Positions 1 through 9,058 of a stretch of 64,000 nt of DNA are shown here, piece after piece; position 1 is the stretch's first letter; each line of letters opens with the position of its first letter. The stretch covers positions 3,038,001 through 3,102,000 of the forward strand of contig JAXLZC010000001.1 of NCBI GenBank assembly GCA_046351095.1, given 5' to 3'. This DNA is from BQWY01 sp046351095. GTDB taxonomy: Bacteria > Nitrospirota > Nitrospiria > Nitrospirales > Nitrospiraceae. The notes under the pieces were generated by a model. That model was not told the DNA's origin. It searched no databases and worked only from the letters and a program-made list of their open reading frames with translations. Made by a program: the position numbers and the translations under genes.

Positions 1-1149
1 CAAGTGGCGAAGCTCGGCGTACGTGCGGACGAGTTGTCCGCGCGCCTGTCCACGACGGAAAGTATTTTTAAGAAGGTCAACGACCGCCTGGAAGAACAGA
101 ACCGCGACATGAAGGGCGCCGAACAGCGGTCCGCTGTGTTGACGCAGCGGTTGGAGGCGCAGGACAAGGCGCTCGGCGATGTACGGCAGGCCCTCGGGGA
201 TTTTAAGCAGGTACTCGGCACGCTCGGCGACAAGATCGTCGCGCAGGATCGTGCGACGTCCGAAGTCTCCGGCACCGTCTCGAATACCAATGCGTCGTTG
301 GGGAAGCGGGTCGAGCTGATCACGGGCGAGCTCAAGAACGTCACCCAACACATGAACGAGTCGAACAAGACCACCGCGCAACACCTGGACGAGGTGAACC
401 GCAGCTTGGCGTCGCTCGCGAAGGCGTTGGAGACCGCGGGCGATAAGTTCGCGGCTCGTATCGAGGCGCAGGATCAGCGGCTCGAAAACATGACCAAGCA
501 GGTGACCTGGTTGCAAGACGCCGCGAAGACGCTCGACACCGGCGGCGGCAAAACCGTCGCGCAGGTCGAGTCGCAAGAGCATCGCATCGAGCAGATGGGC
601 AAACAGATCGAGTGGCTGCAAGAAGTCATCAAGCAGCGCGAAGGTCGGAGCGCGCCCGTCAGTACGCCCGCGCCGTCGGTCGCCCCCGCCGAGCAGCGGC
701 AGCCGGTCGCCACCCTCTCGCGTCCGCCTGATGCGACGCCGAGTTTCTCCGGCCCGTCGGCTCGCGATACCGTGCGCGAGCGGTACGAGCAGTTGCTCGC
801 GCGTATGCGCGAAGGCGACCTCGACAAGGCGCAGGAAGGCTTCATCGCCTTTTTGTCCGAACATCCGAATTCCGAATTGGCGCCGAACGCCCGGTTCTGG
901 TTGGGCGAAGCGTACTACGGGAAAAAAGACTATCGACGTGCGATCGATTCGTACGAACGGGTGGAGCGAGACCACCCCAGCAGCGAGAAGGTGCCGGCCG
1001 CCTTGCTGAAAAAAGGGTATGCCTATCTCGCGCTCCGCGAAACGCAGCAAGCCTCGACCGTGTTCCAACAGGTCGTGTCACGGTACCCCAAAACGCAAGA
1101 GGCAGGAAAAGCGAATGACAAGTTGGCTCAACTCAAACGTGAACGATAA
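1..1149 (+). CDS. CpoB/YbgF-like coiled-coil and TPR protein (5' end outside window)
   Basis: The reading frame is open from the first base of the window, so the gene probably starts upstream; the in-frame GTG at 4 is only the first possible start inside the window. The first roughly 215 visible residues are a polar coiled coil with repeating Q/E/K/L heptads. A Pro/Ala-rich linker follows, then a C-terminal domain of about 120 residues with three TPR-like units containing FWLGEAYYGKKDYRRAI, the signature of the YbgF/CpoB C-terminal domain. CpoB proteins sit in the periplasm and link the Tol-Pal system to cell-wall synthesis during division. It overlaps the next gene, a shorter relative, by 35 bp, which suggests an operon. 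Family assignment of the TPR end is firm; the long coiled coil is unlike E. coli CpoB and the exact role is inferred. Confidence 0.8.
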   Translation, partial: QVAKLGVRADELSARLSTTESIFKKVNDRLEEQNRDMKGAEQRSAVLTQRLEAQDKALGDVRQALGDFKQVLGTLGDKIVAQDRATSEVSGTVSNTNASLGKRVELITGELKNVTQHMNESNKTTAQHLDEVNRSLASLAKALETAGDKFAARIEAQDQRLENMTKQVTWLQDAAKTLDTGGGKTVAQVESQEHRIEQMGKQIEWLQEVIKQREGRSAPVSTPAPSVAPAEQRQPVATLSRPPDATPSFSGPSARDTVRERYEQLLARMREGDLDKAQEGFIAFLSEHPNSELAPNARFWLGEAYYGKKDYRRAIDSYERVERDHPSSEKVPAALLKKGYAYLALRETQQASTVFQQVVSRYPKTQEAGKANDKLAQLKRER

Positions 1150-1936
1150 ACGGTCGCAGGGTGCGCATGGCGTGCAGACGGCAGCGGCCGTCACGCTGGC
1201 CCTCGTCGGGGCGGTGCTGGGCGGCTGCGCGAAACATTCCGACTTCGTGGATATCCGCGACGAACTGCGCACCGTCGTGAAGACGCAGGAGCAGGAACAG
1301 AAACGGCTGGAAGGTGTGCAGCGGCGTGTGCAGTCGCTCGAAGCGGTGCGCGAAAAGGACACGGATCCATCTCGGCAACGGATCGAAGATTTGATGGCGC
1401 GGGTGACTCGCCTCGAATCGAAAATCGCGAAGCTGGAAGAAAGTCCTGCGTCGAGCGGACGGACGGATGCTGCAACTCCGCCGCCTCCGGCGCGTCTGCC
1501 GAAACCTGCGCCGTCCGATGCGGCCGGGAGCGGTGGCGCCCTGTTGCCCGGTGTGCCGGGTTTGTCGCCGACTTCCGCGTTTAACTTGGCGTATAACGAT
1601 TATTTAAACGGCCGCTACGACATGGCCGTGACCGGCTTCCAGAAATTTACGAAAGATTTCCCGACTGCGTCGCTGGTGCCGAACGCGTATTACTGGCTCG
1701 GCGAGTCCTACTACAATCTGAAAGACTACGTACGTGCGATGCAGGCCTACGAGCAAGTCGTGGTCGAGCACCCGGCCAGCGAAAAGGTGGCGTCGGCCTT
1801 GTATAAGATCGGCATGTCCGCGTCCGAAACGGGCGATACCGGCAAGGCGCGGAAGTATTTGAAGCGCGTCATCGAAGAATTTGCCATGTCCGAAGAAGCC
1901 AAGCTCGCCAAGAGCAAGCTCGTCGAACTCCGATGA
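1115..1936 (+). CDS. CpoB/YbgF-like TPR lipoprotein
   Basis: A 273-residue protein that is a second, shorter copy of the upstream design. A hydrophobic segment (about residues 22-37) ends in a lipobox-like LGGC with Cys38, so an outer-membrane lipoprotein is predicted. A coiled coil follows (about 45-110), then a Pro-rich linker, then a YbgF-type TPR domain (about 155-273) containing YYWLGESYYNLKDYVRAM. The ATG at 1115 lies inside the end of the previous gene and is preceded by GGCAGGAAAA. A GTG at 1139 is an alternative start that keeps the signal sequence. The likely role is an envelope-division or Tol-Pal accessory factor. Tandem duplication of this family is the notable point. Confidence 0.82.
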   Translation: MTSWLNSNVNDKRSQGAHGVQTAAAVTLALVGAVLGGCAKHSDFVDIRDELRTVVKTQEQEQKRLEGVQRRVQSLEAVREKDTDPSRQRIEDLMARVTRLESKIAKLEESPASSGRTDAATPPPPARLPKPAPSDAAGSGGALLPGVPGLSPTSAFNLAYNDYLNGRYDMAVTGFQKFTKDFPTASLVPNAYYWLGESYYNLKDYVRAMQAYEQVVVEHPASEKVASALYKIGMSASETGDTGKARKYLKRVIEEFAMSEEAKLAKSKLVELR

Positions 1937-1942
1937 GGTCCG

Positions 1943-1969
1943 CCGTCGTCTGCACACGGCAGGCGACGG
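1943..1969 (+). terminator. Possible terminator-like hairpin after the CpoB-like pair
   Basis: An 11-nt inverted repeat (CCGTCGTCTGC / GCAGGCGACGG, one G-T wobble) with a 5-nt loop starts 6 nt after the stop codon. There is no U-tract directly after it, so intrinsic termination is uncertain. It may instead end or stabilise the upstream mRNA before mutL. Confidence 0.4.
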
Positions 1970-2020
1970 ATCGGCGCCTTTCTCGTCCGCAGGGAGCCGG
2001 CGTGTGTCGCTGAGACTGTC

Positions 2021-3898
2021 ATGCCCGGCGTAATCCACTCGCAGATTCAAGTGTTGCCCGACGATCTGGTCGGCCGTATCGCGGCCGGCGAAGTCGTCGA
2101 GCGTCCGGCCGCCGTCGTCAAAGAACTGCTCGACAACAGCCTCGATGCGGGGGCGACGTCCATTGCGGTCGTTGTCGAACAGGGCGGCGTGGGGCGGATC
2201 GCCGTGACCGACGACGGAATCGGCATGTCGCGCGAGGACGCGACCTTGGCGTTTCGCCGCCACGCCACCAGCAAACTCCGGACGGAAGCCGACCTCTGGT
2301 CATTGAAGACATTGGGATTCCGCGGCGAGGCCTTGCCGAGTATCGCGGCGGTGTCGCGTGTGGAGGTGACGACGGCAACCGGCGACGGCGCGGTCGGGAT
2401 ACGGCTCGTGCTCGACGGCGGCACGATCCAATCGGTGCAAGACGCGGCGCGCGCGCGTGGGACGCACATCGACATCCGCGAGTTATTTTTTAATACCCCC
2501 GCGCGAAAAAAATTCCTGAAGAGCGTCACGACGGAATTTGCCCACATCGTCCAAATTGTCCAGCAAGCCGCCTTGGCCTGGCCGCAGGTGCAATTCAGTC
2601 TGCAGCACAATACACAAGAGCCGGTCACGTTCGAGGCGGCGGCGTCGCTGCGCGATCGTGTCGGGCAAGTGTATCGCGGGACGTTTATCGGTCAGACCGT
2701 GCCTGTGCTCGCCGAGCAGCCTGGCTTGTGGATCGAAGGTTGGGTGATTCAGTCCGACCATGCGCGCGGCTCGCGTACGCCGCAGGATATCTTCGTCAAC
2801 CGGCGCGCGATCAAGAACCCGACGATTCTTCATGCCGTGACCGACGCCTACGGGCCGGTACTGCCGCGTGGACGCTATCCGCAATTCGTGCTGTTCCTCG
2901 ACATGGATCCTGCGCGTGTCGATGTGAACGTACACCCGACCAAACGAGAAGTGCGGTTTGCGGAAAAAGATTGGATCCATAGCGCGGTCCGACAGGCCGT
3001 TCGTTCGGCGCTACAGGCGACGCCGGGTACGCAAACCGCTCCCTCGGCATCGGTGGGGCGCGCCCCGTCCAGTTATGCACCGACGGGCGGCAATGTCGGC
3101 GCGGCGCGCAGCGCCGTTGGCCGCGTAGTCCAAGAATCATTGGGCGCCCAGATCGCCGCGCGTCTGCCGCATGCCGGAGAACGTTCGGCGTTGCATCACG
3201 CCGTCGAGTCGGCGGCGCACGATGCCGTCAACGAATCGTTGTATCCAGCCTGGGCGCCGTCGGTGGCCGGCGGGCACGATGCGGCCGCATCCGCTGAAGC
3301 CGCTCGTGCCGAAGGACGCGCGATTGAGATCGTGCCCTTTGGGCAAGTAGCGCGGACCTACCTGGTCGCCTGCGTCGGCGACGAGCTGCAGATCATCGAT
3401 CAGCATACGGCGCACGAGCGTGTGTTGTACGAACGATTGTGGCGGGCACGACAGGCGCGTGCCGTCGATGCGCAAACGTTGGTGACGCCGATCCCGCTCG
3501 AATTACCCGCGCATCAACGGGCGTTGCTCGAACCGCATCTAGATGAGTTGGAGCAGGTGGGGCTGGTGCTCGAACGGTTTGGTTCCGACGGGTACGTACT
3601 CCGCAGCGTTCCGGCGACGTTGAAGGCGGCGGACGGCGCCGCATTGGTGCAGGGGCTGCTCGAGGACATGGACGAGTGGTACTCGCACTCGACGACGGAT
3701 GCGAAGTTACACAAAGTCGTCGCCACATTGGCGTGCCATTCGGCGGTGCAGGCGGGGCGGCAGATGGCCTTGCCCGAACTGGCTACGTTGGTGCGCGAGT
3801 GGGTCGGCGAAGGCATGATCATGACCTGTCCGCACGGCCGCCGCGTCGCGATGCGGTTGCCCATCGGCGAACTTGGCCGTATCTTCGGCCGCGAGTGA
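2021..3898 (+). CDS. mutL: DNA mismatch repair protein MutL
   Basis: A 625-residue MutL. The GHKL ATPase half shows IAAGEVVERPAAVVKELLDN, DDGIGM, HATSKL, TLGFRGEALPSIAAVS and FFNTPARKKFLK in the right order. A Pro/Ala-rich linker (about residues 330-430) joins the dimerisation and endonuclease half. There DQHTAHERVLYE matches the DQHA(x)2E(x)4E metal-binding endonuclease motif, and a late CPHGRR matches the C-P-H-G-R-P element. It should therefore nick DNA during mismatch repair, as in bacteria lacking MutH. The ATG at 2021 is chosen because family members begin just before the I-x-x-LP motif. No strong ribosome binding site is visible. It leads a tight cluster with miaA. Confidence 0.96.
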   Translation: MPGVIHSQIQVLPDDLVGRIAAGEVVERPAAVVKELLDNSLDAGATSIAVVVEQGGVGRIAVTDDGIGMSREDATLAFRRHATSKLRTEADLWSLKTLGFRGEALPSIAAVSRVEVTTATGDGAVGIRLVLDGGTIQSVQDAARARGTHIDIRELFFNTPARKKFLKSVTTEFAHIVQIVQQAALAWPQVQFSLQHNTQEPVTFEAAASLRDRVGQVYRGTFIGQTVPVLAEQPGLWIEGWVIQSDHARGSRTPQDIFVNRRAIKNPTILHAVTDAYGPVLPRGRYPQFVLFLDMDPARVDVNVHPTKREVRFAEKDWIHSAVRQAVRSALQATPGTQTAPSASVGRAPSSYAPTGGNVGAARSAVGRVVQESLGAQIAARLPHAGERSALHHAVESAAHDAVNESLYPAWAPSVAGGHDAAASAEAARAEGRAIEIVPFGQVARTYLVACVGDELQIIDQHTAHERVLYERLWRARQARAVDAQTLVTPIPLELPAHQRALLEPHLDELEQVGLVLERFGSDGYVLRSVPATLKAADGAALVQGLLEDMDEWYSHSTTDAKLHKVVATLACHSAVQAGRQMALPELATLVREWVGEGMIMTCPHGRRVAMRLPIGELGRIFGRE

Positions 3899-3917
3899 CA
3901 CGCCGCCGTCCTGTCGC

Positions 3918-4913
3918 ATGATTGATCCCGCGATCGTCCGTCGCCACAGACCGGTGCTGGTGTTGGTTGGGCCCACCGCCGTCGGGAAATCCGCGCTGGC
4001 GCTGGCGTTGGCGCAGCGGCTTGGCACCGAAGTATTGGCCGCCGATTCCCGGCAGGTGTATCGCGGAATGGCGATCGCCACCGACACGCCGCCAATGGGG
4101 GCGCGCCAAGGCGTTCCGCATCGGCTGATCGACTGTGCCGATCCTGACGAGCCGTGTAATGCGGGGCGGTATGTCGACCTGGCGCGTGTCGAGATCGCGC
4201 GATTACACGAGGCGGGGCAACTCCCGCTGATCGTCGGTGGGACCGGCCTCTGGGTGCGCGCGCTGCTCGGCGGCTTGTGCGAAGCGGCGCCGTCGGATGC
4301 CGAGACGCGACAGGTGTTGGAGCGCGAGTTGGCCGCGGTCGGCGCGCAGGGCATGCACGCGAGATTGTCGGAGGTCGATCCGGCGTCCGCAGCCCGGCTC
4401 CATCCGAACGATCGTGTGAAAGTCTTACGGGCGCTCGAAGTCCATCGTCTCACCGGGCGGCGCCTGTCCGACCTCCATGCCGACCATACGTTTTCGGCGC
4501 GGGCCTATCCGTCGCTGCAGCTTGGATTGACGCGCGACCGTGCTGACCTCTACGCGAGGATCGAACAACGGATCGATCGGATGATGGCGCGTGGGTTGGT
4601 CGATGAAGTGCGGACGTTACTCACGGCCGGCTATTCGCGCGAGCTGGGCTCGATGAAAGGCCTCGGGTACAAACAGATCGCTGGATATCTAGCCGGCGAA
4701 TACGACGAGGCAGAGGCGGTGCGCCTGTTGAAGCGCGACACGCGGCACTATGCCAAGCGCCAGCTCACCTGGTTTCGGAAAGAGCCGGACGTGCGGTGGT
4801 GTCGGCTTGCGCCGGGCGATGAGGCGACGAGTCTCTGCGACGAGATGCTCGGTGTCGTGGCGAAGTTTTTCGATGACCTTGCGGCGGCCGATACTGCGGC
4901 CGACGTACGATAA
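3918..4913 (+). CDS. miaA: tRNA dimethylallyltransferase MiaA
   Basis: A 331-residue protein that transfers a dimethylallyl group to A37 of tRNAs reading UNN codons. The P-loop GPTAVGKSALALALA is at about residues 17-31, followed by the DSRQVY motif and the HRLID, VGGTGLWVRAL and LGLTRDRADLY motifs. The late MKGLGYKQI and KRDTRHYAKRQLTWFRKE segments are typical of MiaA. The ATG at 3918 gives the normal family length; a longer TTG frame from 3873 would overlap mutL and add residues unlike MiaA. The 19-nt gap to mutL suggests co-transcription, an arrangement also known in Gram-negative mutL-miaA operons. Confidence 0.95.
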   Translation: MIDPAIVRRHRPVLVLVGPTAVGKSALALALAQRLGTEVLAADSRQVYRGMAIATDTPPMGARQGVPHRLIDCADPDEPCNAGRYVDLARVEIARLHEAGQLPLIVGGTGLWVRALLGGLCEAAPSDAETRQVLERELAAVGAQGMHARLSEVDPASAARLHPNDRVKVLRALEVHRLTGRRLSDLHADHTFSARAYPSLQLGLTRDRADLYARIEQRIDRMMARGLVDEVRTLLTAGYSRELGSMKGLGYKQIAGYLAGEYDEAEAVRLLKRDTRHYAKRQLTWFRKEPDVRWCRLAPGDEATSLCDEMLGVVAKFFDDLAAADTAADVR

Positions 4914-4930
4914 CAAAGTGAGACGACGAT

Positions 4931-5908
4931 ATGGCGGGGAAACGAACAGGGCGACGTGCAGGCGCCGGCAACCAGCGCGGTTCGAAGCAGACGGCAACAT
5001 CTAAGGCGACGAGCGCGCGGCGCGGTGCGGAGCAGGCCGACCTCGGTGTGATCGGCGGGAGCGGACTCTACGATATTGATGGGCTCACCGATGTACGCGC
5101 GGTGCGCGTGCGGACGCCTTTCGGCGATCCGTCCGATGCAATCATGGTGGGACGTATGGGCGCGTCCCGTGTGGCGTTTCTTTCGCGCCATGGACGTGGA
5201 CACCAATTCAGTCCGTCCACGATCAATTACCGTGCGAACATTTATGCGCTCAAATCCCTAGGGGTGCGGCGGATCGTCTCGGTCAGTGCCGTCGGCAGTA
5301 TGCAGCCGACCATCGAGCCCGGCCATGTCGTTGTGCCCGATCAGTTCATCGATTTGACGAAGCGTCGTAGCAGTACGTTTTTTGATGCCGATGTGGTGGC
5401 GCACGTGGGGTTCGGCGATCCTGTGTGTCCGGCGATGGCGCCGTTGTTGGTGCGCGCCGTCACGGAGTCGGATGGCACGGTACATCGCGGCGGCACATAC
5501 GTCTGCATGGAAGGGCCGCAGTTTTCGACACGCGCCGAGTCGTTGTTGTATCGAAGCTGGGGCGTGAGTGTGATCGGCATGACCAATATGCCGGAAGCCA
5601 AGTTGGCGCGCGAAGCCGGCCTCTGTTACGCGACGATGGCGCTGGTGACCGACTACGATTGTTGGCACGAGGTAGAGGAGGCGGTCAGCGTCGAAGCGAT
5701 TCTTGCCGTGCTCCGCAAAAATGTGGCGCTCGCGAAACGCGTCTTGCAACGCCTGCTGCCGCATCTCTGTCCGCCGGACGGCTGCGCCTGTCCGCAGGCC
5801 CTGCAGGGCGCGATCATTACCGACCCGAAGACGATCTCGGCGTCCGCGCGGCGTCGGTTGGGTGTACTGATAGGCCCGTACCTGCCCTCACCTACACGAA
5901 AGGCTTGA
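4931..5908 (+). CDS. mtnP: S-methyl-5'-thioadenosine phosphorylase
   Basis: A 325-residue nucleoside phosphorylase of the PNP/MTAP family, cleaving methylthioadenosine with phosphate to adenine and methylthioribose-1-phosphate (methionine and purine salvage). Evidence is GGSGLYDIDGL near residue 40, FLSRHGRGH (phosphate site), CMEGPQFSTRAES, then MTNMPEAKLAREAGLCYA and TDYDCW, whose two Asp residues are typical of adenine-specific MTAP. The first about 36 residues are an extra, basic and low-complexity extension before the core, rich in Arg, Lys, Gly, Ala and Thr. Translation could instead begin further in, but no better start is seen. It lies 17 bp after miaA and 3 bp before the PfkB kinase. 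Confidence 0.92.
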   Translation: MAGKRTGRRAGAGNQRGSKQTATSKATSARRGAEQADLGVIGGSGLYDIDGLTDVRAVRVRTPFGDPSDAIMVGRMGASRVAFLSRHGRGHQFSPSTINYRANIYALKSLGVRRIVSVSAVGSMQPTIEPGHVVVPDQFIDLTKRRSSTFFDADVVAHVGFGDPVCPAMAPLLVRAVTESDGTVHRGGTYVCMEGPQFSTRAESLLYRSWGVSVIGMTNMPEAKLAREAGLCYATMALVTDYDCWHEVEEAVSVEAILAVLRKNVALAKRVLQRLLPHLCPPDGCACPQALQGAIITDPKTISASARRRLGVLIGPYLPSPTRKA

Positions 5909-5911
5909 GTC

Positions 5912-6829
5912 ATGGGAAAGTTATTGGTGGTCGGTTCGGTGGCGTTGGATACCGTCAAAACGCCGTTCGGCGAAGGGACGGACGTGTTGGGCGGCTCGGC
6001 GACCTATTTTTCCACGTCCGCCAGTTTTTTCACCGAGGTGGACCTCATCGCAGTGATCGGCGAGGATTTCCCCGAAAAACATCTGGCGTTTCTGAAGAGC
6101 CGCAAGATCAATCTCGACGGATTGGAGCGGCGTCCCGGCCAGACCTTCCGGTGGAAGGGGCAATACAGCCACCAGCTGAACGAAGCGCAAACGCTCGACA
6201 CGCGGTTGAACGTGTTCGAGACGTTTCGCCCGAAGATTCCCGCCCACTACATGTCGCCGGACGTGCTGTTCCTGGGCAATATCGACCCGGAGTTGCAGTT
6301 GGAAGTGCTGCGGCAGGTGAAGCGCCCGCCGCTGGTCGCCTGCGACACGATGAATTTTTGGATCAACGGCAAACGCGACGCCTTGTGGAAAGTGCTGAAA
6401 GAGATCGACATCCTCATCATCAACGACGGCGAGGCGCGCGCGCTCGGCGAGTCGCCGAATTTGGTGCAGGTGGCGAAGACGATTTTGGCGCGCGGGCCGA
6501 AACACCTCATCATCAAACGCGGCGAATACGGCGTGTTGATGTTCGATCATCGGGAAAGTTTCGGCGCGCCGGCCTATCCGTTGGAGCAGGTGCTCGATCC
6601 TACCGGTGCGGGCGATACGTTCGCGGGCGGTTTCCTCGGCTACTTGGCGGCCACGGGCAATCGGTCGCCGCATGCGTTCCGCCAGGCCGTGATCTTCGGC
6701 AGTGTGATGGCCTCGTTTACCGTAGAAGCCTTTAGCCTTGACCGTTTGCGAGTCCTAGATTACAAAGAGATTGAGGCGCGGTTCCGTGCCTTTAAGCAAT
6801 TGACCCACTTCGACGATCTTTCCGTATGA
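5912..6829 (+). CDS. PfkB-family carbohydrate/nucleoside kinase
   Basis: A 305-residue ribokinase-like kinase. The C-terminal PfkB signature DPTGAGDTFAGGF (about residues 229-241) includes the catalytic Asp and anion-hole Gly residues, and the N-terminal VGSVALD plus VLGGSATYFS match the sugar-binding Gly-Gly element. The substrate cannot be read from the sequence. It is packed between the MTA phosphorylase (3 bp gap) and a TPR lipoprotein (ATGA overlap), so a nucleoside or pentose substrate linked to salvage is possible. That remains inference from context. Confidence 0.85.
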   Translation: MGKLLVVGSVALDTVKTPFGEGTDVLGGSATYFSTSASFFTEVDLIAVIGEDFPEKHLAFLKSRKINLDGLERRPGQTFRWKGQYSHQLNEAQTLDTRLNVFETFRPKIPAHYMSPDVLFLGNIDPELQLEVLRQVKRPPLVACDTMNFWINGKRDALWKVLKEIDILIINDGEARALGESPNLVQVAKTILARGPKHLIIKRGEYGVLMFDHRESFGAPAYPLEQVLDPTGAGDTFAGGFLGYLAATGNRSPHAFRQAVIFGSVMASFTVEAFSLDRLRVLDYKEIEARFRAFKQLTHFDDLSV

Positions 6830-7494
6830 ATCGGTACGGTCGATACAGCGTGCTGCGCGGTCTGATGGTCTGCGGGCTGGCGGCGACCTGTGTCGCCTGC
6901 GGCGCCACAGACGAACAACTGCGGAAATCGAGCGGCTACTATCAGGAAGGCCTCGCGAATCTGTCGTCGGATCGGCAGCGCGCGTTTGTGTCGTTCCAAA
7001 AGGCCGTGCAGATGAATCCGAAAAACCGTGACGCCCATTACGGTTTAGGCCATATTTATGCTCAGCAGGGCAAATACGAAGAGGCCGAAGCGTCGTTCCG
7101 CAAGGTGTTGAGCATCGACCCGGAGCATTCCGAGTCGCATACGTATCTGGGGCAGGTGCTGACGCATCGCGCGCGCTGGGCCGAAGCGGTGGAGGAATAC
7201 AAGGCGGCCTTGGCCAATCCCTTATATGCAACGCCGGACCTGGCGCGGTTTCATATGGGGCGGGCGTTGGTGCAGACCGGCGATCTGAAGGGCGCGTTGA
7301 GCGCGTACGAAGATGCCGCGACGGTGAAGCCACCGAACGTGCCGCCGGCCTTATTGAATCTTGAACTCGGCCGCACGTACTTGGCGCTCGGGATGGATCA
7401 GAAGGCCAAAGAGACCTTAGGGAAAGTCGTCAGTATGGATCAGGGCGGGGAATACGGCGTTGCGGCCGATCACCTGCTGAAGCAGGCGAAGTGA
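6826..7494 (+). CDS. TPR-repeat lipoprotein, PilF/PilW-like
   Basis: A 222-residue protein with a basic N-terminus and hydrophobic stretch ending in CVAC (Cys25), an imperfect lipobox. About five TPR units follow, for example AHYGLGHIYAQQGKYEEAEA. The size and lipoprotein-plus-TPR design resemble PilF/PilW, the outer-membrane pilotin of type IV pilus secretins, but a generic TPR scaffold is also possible and no pilus genes are nearby. The start codon overlaps the stop of the PfkB gene (ATGA), implying translational coupling. Confidence 0.75.
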   Translation: MNRYGRYSVLRGLMVCGLAATCVACGATDEQLRKSSGYYQEGLANLSSDRQRAFVSFQKAVQMNPKNRDAHYGLGHIYAQQGKYEEAEASFRKVLSIDPEHSESHTYLGQVLTHRARWAEAVEEYKAALANPLYATPDLARFHMGRALVQTGDLKGALSAYEDAATVKPPNVPPALLNLELGRTYLALGMDQKAKETLGKVVSMDQGGEYGVAADHLLKQAK

Positions 7495-7516
7495 CCGCAG
7501 TGACGAAGGAGCGCGG

Positions 7517-8506
7517 ATGGACTCGATAGGCGAATTTTTTAAGCAAGTCCGAGAGACCAAGGGATTGACCGTCGACGAGGTCGCCCTGAAGACGCGCATT
7601 CGCGCCGATTTCGTCCGTGCCATCGAAGACGGCAACTACGCCAAGCTGCCGGATCAGGTGTTCGCTCGCGGCTTCGTGCGGTCCTATGCGCGGTCGTTGG
7701 GATTGGACGAGGACGATGCGATCAACCGCTTCGTCAATTCCGCCGGGTCGTTTTACGAAAAGCAGGGTGAGCGCGAGCGCCTGAAACAAAAGCAGGACGA
7801 AGAAGATCGCCGCAAGCGCTCCAGCCGCAAGGCCGTCGGCTTCGCCATCGTCGTCGCGTTGGGTTTGTTGGTCGTGTTGCTGACCAAGCAGCACGGCGGG
7901 CAATTCGTGAAGCGCAGCGGATCCGATTTCCCCAGCGGCGCGTCGAAATCGGCGACCGCAGCGCCGAAGGATGGGCGGGAAGGGGCCGAGGCGGTCGTAC
8001 CCGTCGAAGAACCGCGCGAGCCACGCGATACGCGCGATCAGAAAGATAGCCGCGGCAGCGAGAAGGATAAGCGGGCAGGCCGCGAGCAAACGAGTTCGGT
8101 GCAGAGTGCGGCCGCGCCGTCCGCCAGCGTCATCCCGTCGCCGCCTTCGGCGATCGCTGCCGCTCCGGCACCTGCCGCGGCGAGCCAGGTCTCCATGCCG
8201 GCACCCGTCGGGAGCGATGGGCCGTTGGCTGGCCTGTCCGTCGAAGGCCCGAGCGCCGGCGAGCCGCTGTTCCTCGACCTCGAAGCGGTGGAGTTGAGCT
8301 GGGTGGTGGTGCAGATCGACGGGGGCAGTCCGGTCGAAGCGCTGATGCGCCCTGGTCAACGCGCCCGCTGGAAGGCCAACGATCAGTTCGCCGTGACGCT
8401 CGGCAATGCCGGCGGGGTGAAGGCGGAGCTGAACGGCAAGCCGCAGAAACCGTTCGGTCCGAGCGGCAAGGTCGTCCGCGATGTCGTGTTAAAGCGCGAC
8501 AGCTAA
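7517..8506 (+). CDS. RodZ-like membrane protein with N-terminal helix-turn-helix
   Basis: A 329-residue protein. Residues about 5-75 form a Cro/C1-type HTH of the RodZ kind (KQVRETKGLTVDEVALKTRI and LPDQVFARGFVRSYARSLGL). A basic region is followed by one transmembrane helix (about 105-123), a low-complexity Pro/Ala/Lys region (125-245), and a C-terminal beta domain of the DUF4115 type. RodZ anchors MreB to the membrane for rod shape. The architecture fits, though short-tailed relatives can be regulators. SD-like AAGGAG precedes the ATG. It ends the + strand housekeeping cluster. Confidence 0.8.
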   Translation: MDSIGEFFKQVRETKGLTVDEVALKTRIRADFVRAIEDGNYAKLPDQVFARGFVRSYARSLGLDEDDAINRFVNSAGSFYEKQGERERLKQKQDEEDRRKRSSRKAVGFAIVVALGLLVVLLTKQHGGQFVKRSGSDFPSGASKSATAAPKDGREGAEAVVPVEEPREPRDTRDQKDSRGSEKDKRAGREQTSSVQSAAAPSASVIPSPPSAIAAAPAPAAASQVSMPAPVGSDGPLAGLSVEGPSAGEPLFLDLEAVELSWVVVQIDGGSPVEALMRPGQRARWKANDQFAVTLGNAGGVKAELNGKPQKPFGPSGKVVRDVVLKRDS

Positions 8507-8740
8507 CACGCCGTCCCACGTTCGTCGTTCCGTCGCCGTTCTCGATTCCGCACCTGCGGTCCGCTTCCGATCCTCCGCGCAGCGTTTCTCGCCCCCCTCT
8601 TTCTTTCCCATTCGCACGCCTGTGCAATTCTGCACCCGATCTCCTCCTTGTGGTCGCTGGACCTGTAAGGGGTCATTCCTGCAGACTGCGTCGCAGCGCT
8701 TCACCATCTTCTTTTTATAGCGTGATACAGGAGCGATGGG

Positions 8741-9022
8741 ATGCCCTTTGTATTGATCGTGCACGATGTGGCCGACTACGCGGCGTGGAAGTCCGTGTTC
8801 GATGGCGCGGCAGGGCTGCGCAAGGCGGCGGGTGAAGTCAGTTATCAATTGCTCCGCGACGAGCGCGATGCGAATCGCCTCGTCCACTTTTCCCGCTGGA
8901 CCTCGCTTGCCGCGGCACGCCGGTTTTTCGAATCGCCGGAGCTGGTCGAGATCAGACGCCGCGCAGGCGTCCATGCGCCGGAATTTCACTATCTCGACGA
9001 GATCGAACAGGGCGTCTTATAG
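8741..9022 (+). CDS. Small ABM-like (antibiotic biosynthesis monooxygenase-type) protein
   Basis: A 93-residue protein with the pattern of a dimeric alpha/beta-barrel: a beta start with VLIVHDVADYAAWKSVFD, a central LLRDERDANRLVHFSRWTS and a C-terminal helix and strand. Such proteins range from monooxygenases to stress proteins without known chemistry. The ATG has an SD-like CAGGAGCG. It stands alone after a 234-nt gap in which no feature was recognised and converges on the broken pyruvate-kinase-like gene. Confidence 0.65.
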   Translation: MPFVLIVHDVADYAAWKSVFDGAAGLRKAAGEVSYQLLRDERDANRLVHFSRWTSLAAARRFFESPELVEIRRRAGVHAPEFHYLDEIEQGVL

Positions 9023-9058
9023 AGAAGACTCGATGAACGCGCCGGGCTCGTTTCGGCG

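Noticed and set aside
3873..3917. Earlier TTG start for miaA.
   Set aside because: It would overlap mutL, lacks a ribosome binding site and adds residues not typical of MiaA.
5425..6735. A 436-codon + strand frame across the mtnP-pfkB junction.
   Set aside because: It is Arg/Gly-rich and out of frame with two well-recognised enzymes covering the same DNA.
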